Part shown: in pieces, positions 30,168 to 32,927 of the stretch
How positions within the stretch are numbered: the stretch's first letter is position 1
How the letters are laid out: each line of letters starts with the position of its first letter
Source of the DNA: UBA5078 sp041175045
Lineage (GTDB): Bacteria > Pseudomonadota > Gammaproteobacteria > Pseudomonadales > Pseudohongiellaceae
Direction: 5' to 3'
Assembly (NCBI GenBank): GCA_041175045.1
Contig: JBEDFR010000141.1
Coordinates: 1 to 32,927 of the forward strand
Length of the DNA stretch: 32,927 nucleotides
Made by a program: the position numbers and the translations under genes
Notes under the pieces: generated by a model
The model's input: the letters and a program-made list of their open reading frames with translations, nothing else
Database searches by the model: none
What the model was told of the DNA's origin: nothing

Positions 30168-30222
30168 TCCTATCGAGACAAAAAACTTTGCTGCCTTGCT
30201 CGCCCCGATTTTTTGGCTGCTA

Positions 30223-30228
30223 TATACT
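30223..30228 (+). promoter_or_regulatory. -10 box (TATACT) of the 6S RNA promoter
   Basis: TATACT lies 7 bases before the predicted 6S RNA start. It is followed at once by a GC-rich CGCCCC discriminator, a feature of stringently controlled promoters. CTCGCCCC occurs on both sides of it (30199-30206 and 30227-30234). No clear -35 was found. Confidence 0.4.
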
Positions 30229-30234
30229 CGCCCC

Positions 30235-30415
30235 AGAGTTGCCTAGAGCATTGGCCAATCAAAAATGTTCTTGAGCCGATATCTGTATACCTGGAGGCTT
30301 CACGCCAGGTGCTGTTGAGCAAGTCCGCACGACGGAAAGCCTTATGCACCACTGGAGTCACCACCTGAACCGTTGGGTTCAGGACTATTTTGGTAGCGGT
30401 GCTCCGGGTAACTTC
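30235..30415 (+). ncRNA. ssrS: 6S RNA
   Basis: 6S RNA binds the sigma-70 RNA polymerase holoenzyme by mimicking an open promoter and reduces transcription in stationary phase. The evidence is position (between zapA and fau, as in E. coli), length about 181 bases, and matching sequence: GAGCCGATATCTGTATACC beside the E. coli GAGCCGATATTTCATACC, and the 3' segment ACCTGAAC with GGGTTCAGG. The ends pair: AGAGTTGCC near the 5' end with GGTAACTT near the 3' end. The exact ends are approximate. fau follows after about 23 bases and is probably co-transcribed. Confidence 0.88.
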
Positions 30416-30438
30416 ATTCCTTCTTCCCTGCCAGTCTC

Positions 30439-31035
30439 ATGACGCCAGCTCAGCGCACCAGCCTTCGCCAGTCTCTGCGTCACACCCGACGGCTGTTGAG
30501 TCCGCGTCAGCAACGCGATGCAGCCATCGCGCTGCATCACGCCCTGGCCGGTCAGCGCTTCTTTCGCAGCGCGAAACGCCTTGCCTTCTATCAGGCCATC
30601 GATGGCGAGATCGACCCTTCCCTGCTGCTGGCCGAGGCGCAGTCGCGTGGTCAGGCCTGTTTCCTGCCCCTGCTGCATCCCTTCCGGAATGGCCGTCTGC
30701 TGTTTGTCCGCTATCGTGAGGGCGACCCGCTGCAACCCAATCGCTGGGGCATCGCCCAGCCACGTCTGCTGGCACACCGACTGGTGTCGCCACGCTGGCT
30801 TGATGTCGTGCTGGTGCCGCTGGTGGGCTTCGACGCCGATGGCAATCGACTGGGCATGGGCAAGGGCTTCTATGACAGGACGTTCGGTTTTCGCGCCCGC
30901 ACTGCGCGCCGCCGACCTTGGCTGATCGGCCTGGCACACGAGTGTCAGCGGGTGGAGGCTTTGCAGCGGCAGGCATGGGACGTGCCGATGGATGCCATCG
31001 TGAGTGAGCAGCGCTGCTATCGATGGCGGCGCTGA
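30439..31035 (+). CDS. fau: 5-formyltetrahydrofolate cyclo-ligase
   Basis: This ATP-dependent enzyme turns 5-formyl-THF into 5,10-methenyl-THF and so rescues a dead-end folate made as a side product of serine and glycine metabolism. The 198-residue protein shows FRSAKRLAFYQAIDGEIDPS, then LVPLVGFDADGNRLGMGKGFYDR, the signature loop for ATP and substrate, and HECQRVEALQRQAWDVPMDAIVSE. It follows 6S RNA, the usual order (fau is also called ygfA). The ribosome site is weak, which is common for fau read from the 6S transcript. It joins gcvTHP functionally through one-carbon folates. Confidence 0.93.
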   Translation: MTPAQRTSLRQSLRHTRRLLSPRQQRDAAIALHHALAGQRFFRSAKRLAFYQAIDGEIDPSLLLAEAQSRGQACFLPLLHPFRNGRLLFVRYREGDPLQPNRWGIAQPRLLAHRLVSPRWLDVVLVPLVGFDADGNRLGMGKGFYDRTFGFRARTARRRPWLIGLAHECQRVEALQRQAWDVPMDAIVSEQRCYRWRR

Positions 31036-31110
31036 ATGGGCAGACGCGAGCGGCCTGCCGGGCCTGAGCCGGTCAGTGCGGGTGTTGGTGAGCGGGCACT
31101 GGCGTGAGCG

Positions 31111-31203
31111 TCAGAGCAAGCCGCTCTGCACCACTCCGCTGGCAAGCACCCCAAGGGCGAACAGAATGACGACCACCATCAGCATGTCTGGTTTATTTTT
31201 CAT
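31111..31203 (-). CDS. 30-residue single-pass membrane peptide
   Basis: This short frame encodes a basic start, MKNKPDMLM, then one hydrophobic span (about residues 7-24, VVVILFALGVLASGVV) and the tail QSGLL. It has GGA about 10 bases before the ATG and lies in a 370-base stretch otherwise without genes. The K-x-K-P-D-x-L-M start recalls small inner-membrane peptides I have seen in Pseudomonas-type genomes, but I cannot confirm a family. The positive N-terminus predicts N-in topology. Function unknown. Confidence 0.65.
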   Translation of the reverse strand: MKNKPDMLMVVVILFALGVLASGVVQSGLL

Positions 31204-31394
31204 CGATAATTTTCCAGATTTCCAGTCTATTGAGATTATTATCTGAGACCCATGTTCAGCTAGTCAGGCTAAGGCTCTGAAGAGTAATACATTAATTTTT
31301 CGATAACAATCACGAGAATAACGGAAAACTGAATACTTTCCGCAAGTTGGACGCAGTTCTCGGTTTGCGCAGCCCCTGGCAGGGAAAGCAGCGC

Positions 31395-31422
31395 TTGAGC
31401 GCTTGAGCAATACTGTTAATAT
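31395..31422 (+). promoter_or_regulatory. Candidate imuA promoter overlapping the LexA box
   Basis: TTGAGC (-35, 31395-31400), 16 bases, then TAATAT (-10, 31417-31422). The -10 lies inside the LexA site, so LexA would block polymerase directly. The predicted transcript starts near 31429, only a few bases before the ATG at 31433. Confidence 0.45.
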
Positions 31423-31430
31423 GTACAGTA
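31411..31430 (+). promoter_or_regulatory. LexA (SOS) box upstream of imuA
   Basis: TACTGTTAATATGTACAGTA contains CTGT-N8-ACAG (31413-31428), a full match to the gammaproteobacterial LexA consensus, with symmetric TA ends. imu cassettes are known SOS targets. It means LexA represses imuA-imuB until RecA is activated by DNA damage. Confidence 0.85.
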
Positions 31431-31432
31431 TC

Positions 31433-32074
31433 ATGCCGACTCACCAGACCGATCCTCGCCTTCTTTCCCTGCTGCACACGCCCGGGCTGTGGCGGGGCAG
31501 TGCCCATGCCGCCACAGGGTCAGCATTCTCTGACACAGGGGTGAGCACCGGCTTTCCCACACTTGATGCCTGCCTGCCCTGGCAGGGCTGGCCGCGCGGG
31601 GCGCTGGTGGAAATCATCACCCCCCTGTGGGGTATTGGAGAACTGCAGCTGGTGCTGCCGCTGTTGCGACAGCTCAGCCAGCAGGGGGGCAACAGTGTCT
31701 GGTTTGCCCCGCCCTGTTCGCCGTATGCGCCCGCCTTGCTGGCCAGTGGCATCGACCCCGCGCATCTCTACGTGGTGTCGGCACCCGCTACGCAGCTGCT
31801 GTGGGGCATCGAAAAGGCGCTGCAGGATGCGGCCTGCGCTCTGGTGCTGGCGTGGCCAGGTCGGGTGAGTCACCGCCAGATCCGGCGTCTGCAGCTGGCC
31901 GCCAGTGCCGGCAATACTCTGGGCATCCTGTTTCAGCACGGCGCCCCGCGGCAGTCCACGGCGGCCCTGCGGCTGCGGGTGGAGGCCGCGCGGCAGGGCC
32001 TGCACGTCGAGGTGCTCAAGGCGCGCGGCAGCTACCGTCAGAGCACGGTGGCGCTCGCCAGGGGCACCCCATGA
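31433..32074 (+). CDS. imuA: ImuA, SOS mutasome component
   Basis: ImuA is a RecA/SulA-like protein that works with ImuB and the error-prone polymerase DnaE2 (ImuC) in damage-induced mutagenesis. The 213 residues include LLHTPGLWRGS, the family hallmark TGFPTLDACLPWQGWPRGAL, and LVEIITPLWGIGELQLVLPL; the RecA Walker A glycine-lysine-threonine is absent, so ATP binding is not expected. The ATG at 31433 is the first after the LexA box; an ATG at 31421 and a TTG at 31403 lie in or before it. Its stop overlaps the imuB ATG (ATGA), so the two are translationally coupled. Confidence 0.9.
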   Translation: MPTHQTDPRLLSLLHTPGLWRGSAHAATGSAFSDTGVSTGFPTLDACLPWQGWPRGALVEIITPLWGIGELQLVLPLLRQLSQQGGNSVWFAPPCSPYAPALLASGIDPAHLYVVSAPATQLLWGIEKALQDAACALVLAWPGRVSHRQIRRLQLAASAGNTLGILFQHGAPRQSTAALRLRVEAARQGLHVEVLKARGSYRQSTVALARGTP

Positions 32075-32927
32075 CAGGACGCCTCTTCCAGTTGCCATTG
32101 CTCGGCCGCCACCAGCGCACGCTGCGCGTGGCCAGAGCGCACACGGCGCAGAAAGCGCCTGGCAAGACGCCGCGGGCAGGCCGACGGCCGCCACTGTGGT
32201 ATGCCATCGCGCTGCCGCAGCTGCTGGGCATTCCCGATACCCAGGCGCGCGCGGCGAAACTGGCCCTGCTGGCACAGCGCCTGGAGCAGCTCAGCGGCAC
32301 GGTCAGCGTGGAGGCCCCCGATTCCCTGGTGTTCGAGGCGCGCAGCTCACTGCGCTACTTCGGTGGCATCCACTCGCTGCGCACGCATTGCCGCCAGCTG
32401 CTGCAACCCCTGCTGAGTGAGTGGGGACTTCCTGTCGACTTCCATCAGGCCGCCAGCCCCACGCCCGCCGCCAGCCTGCTGCTGGCCCGTGCGGGCTGCA
32501 ATCTGCTGGTGCATCGCCGGGAGAATCTGCGTTCCGCCCTGGGGCGATTGTCGGTGCAGAGCCTGACACTGCCGCAGCAGCGCCGGCAGCAGCTGCACAA
32601 CAGCGGGCTGCGCCTGCTGCGCGATGTCTGGCGTCTGCCCGCGCACGCGCTCGGGCAGCGCTTCGGCACCCAGTTCCTGCGCCAGCTCGATCAATGCCTG
32701 GGGCATGTGGCCACGCCGGTCAAGGCCTATGAGAGCCCGCCGCGCTTCAACAGCAGCCTGGAATTCGACTACGCCGTGGAAGGCGGCGAGCGCCTGCTGC
32801 CAGCCATCGAGGAACTGCTGGAGCGGTTGTGCGCCTTCCTGCGGGCGCGCGACCTGAGCACCCTGCATCTGCAGCTGAGCCTGCAGCACGAAGCCCAGGC
32901 CGCCACCCTGATCGCGCTCGACATGCG
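32071..32927 (+). CDS. imuB: ImuB, inactive Y-family polymerase-like protein, 5' part
   Basis: ImuB is a Y-family polymerase relative that lacks catalytic residues and links DnaE2 to the sliding clamp. The first about 285 residues are present and the gene runs off the right edge. It has LWYAIALPQL (the N-terminal strand), VSVEAPDSLVFEARSSLRYFGGI, ASPTPAASLLLARAG and LDQCLGHVATPVKAYESPPRF. After PQL the segment usual in ImuB, about 50-60 residues with the V-x-x-N-x-x-A and G-x-x-x-G-M motifs, is missing, while about 40 extra basic residues precede LWYAIAL. The ATG at 32071 overlaps the imuA stop. dnaE2 would be expected just downstream. Confidence 0.88.
   Translation, partial: MTGRLFQLPLLGRHQRTLRVARAHTAQKAPGKTPRAGRRPPLWYAIALPQLLGIPDTQARAAKLALLAQRLEQLSGTVSVEAPDSLVFEARSSLRYFGGIHSLRTHCRQLLQPLLSEWGLPVDFHQAASPTPAASLLLARAGCNLLVHRRENLRSALGRLSVQSLTLPQQRRQQLHNSGLRLLRDVWRLPAHALGQRFGTQFLRQLDQCLGHVATPVKAYESPPRFNSSLEFDYAVEGGERLLPAIEELLERLCAFLRARDLSTLHLQLSLQHEAQAATLIALDM

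Overview
This looks like about 33 kb of chromosomal, housekeeping-rich DNA from a high-GC gammaproteobacterium, probably Pseudomonadales or a close relative. The case for that is: (1) the order lgt-ptsP-rppH with a divergent HAD-IB phosphatase, as in the Pseudomonas PA0335 region; (2) the pepP-ubiH-ubiI block divergent from a TIGR02449-like gene, zapA, 6S RNA and fau, a classic gammaproteobacterial arrangement; (3) Pseudomonas-style REP palindromes; (4) an SOS-type imuA-imuB cassette. I see no phage, IS element, CRISPR array, tRNA or rRNA. Genus and species cannot be named from the sequence alone.

Layout. Positions 1-3452 (minus): rppH, ptsP and the 5' part of lgt. 3616-4299 (plus): candidate histidinol-phosphatase. 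4321-6015 (minus): a Tat-exported sulfite-oxidase-like molybdoenzyme followed by a GcvR-like ACT protein. 6422-6973 (minus): SlyD-like isomerase. 7245-8731 (plus): small HTH protein, an unannotated-size 58-residue protein, and a LysR regulator. 8744-9655 (minus): TraB/GumN protein. 9734-10093 (plus): DUF6164 protein. 10083-15244 (minus): the giant helicase Lhr and an FAH-family hydrolase. 15440-20780 (plus): a short signal peptidase I and the glycine cleavage genes gcvT-gcvH-gcvP, with gcvP broken by one missing base. 20791-21660: REP elements around a DUF533 gene. 21674-24338 (minus): an exported methyltransferase and an ABC exporter. 24501-29480 (minus): ubiI, ubiH and pepP, with a divergent maoC-like gene and a DUF1499 lipoprotein between ubiI and ubiH. 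29585-31035 (plus): TIGR02449-like/zapA/6S RNA/fau. 31111-31203 (minus): a 30-residue membrane peptide. 31411 to the end (plus): LexA box, imuA and the start of imuB.

How the genes connect. One-carbon metabolism is a theme: gcvTHP makes methylene-THF, fau recycles 5-formyl-THF, and the GcvR-like ACT protein may respond to glycine. UbiH and UbiI hydroxylate the ubiquinone ring. RppH and PtsP link RNA decay and nitrogen-PTS signalling. ImuA/ImuB form the SOS-induced mutasome; the polymerase partner dnaE2 would be expected just past the right edge.

No clear-cut new defence or biosynthetic system is present. The most unusual items are the gcvP frameshift, a terminator-like hairpin between gcvH and gcvP, the SOS operator overlapping the imuA start, an ImuB with a shortened N-terminal region, a methyltransferase with a signal peptide, two very small genes, a terminator lying inside the ABC exporter reading frame, and the split ubi operon. 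All promoter and terminator calls were made by eye.
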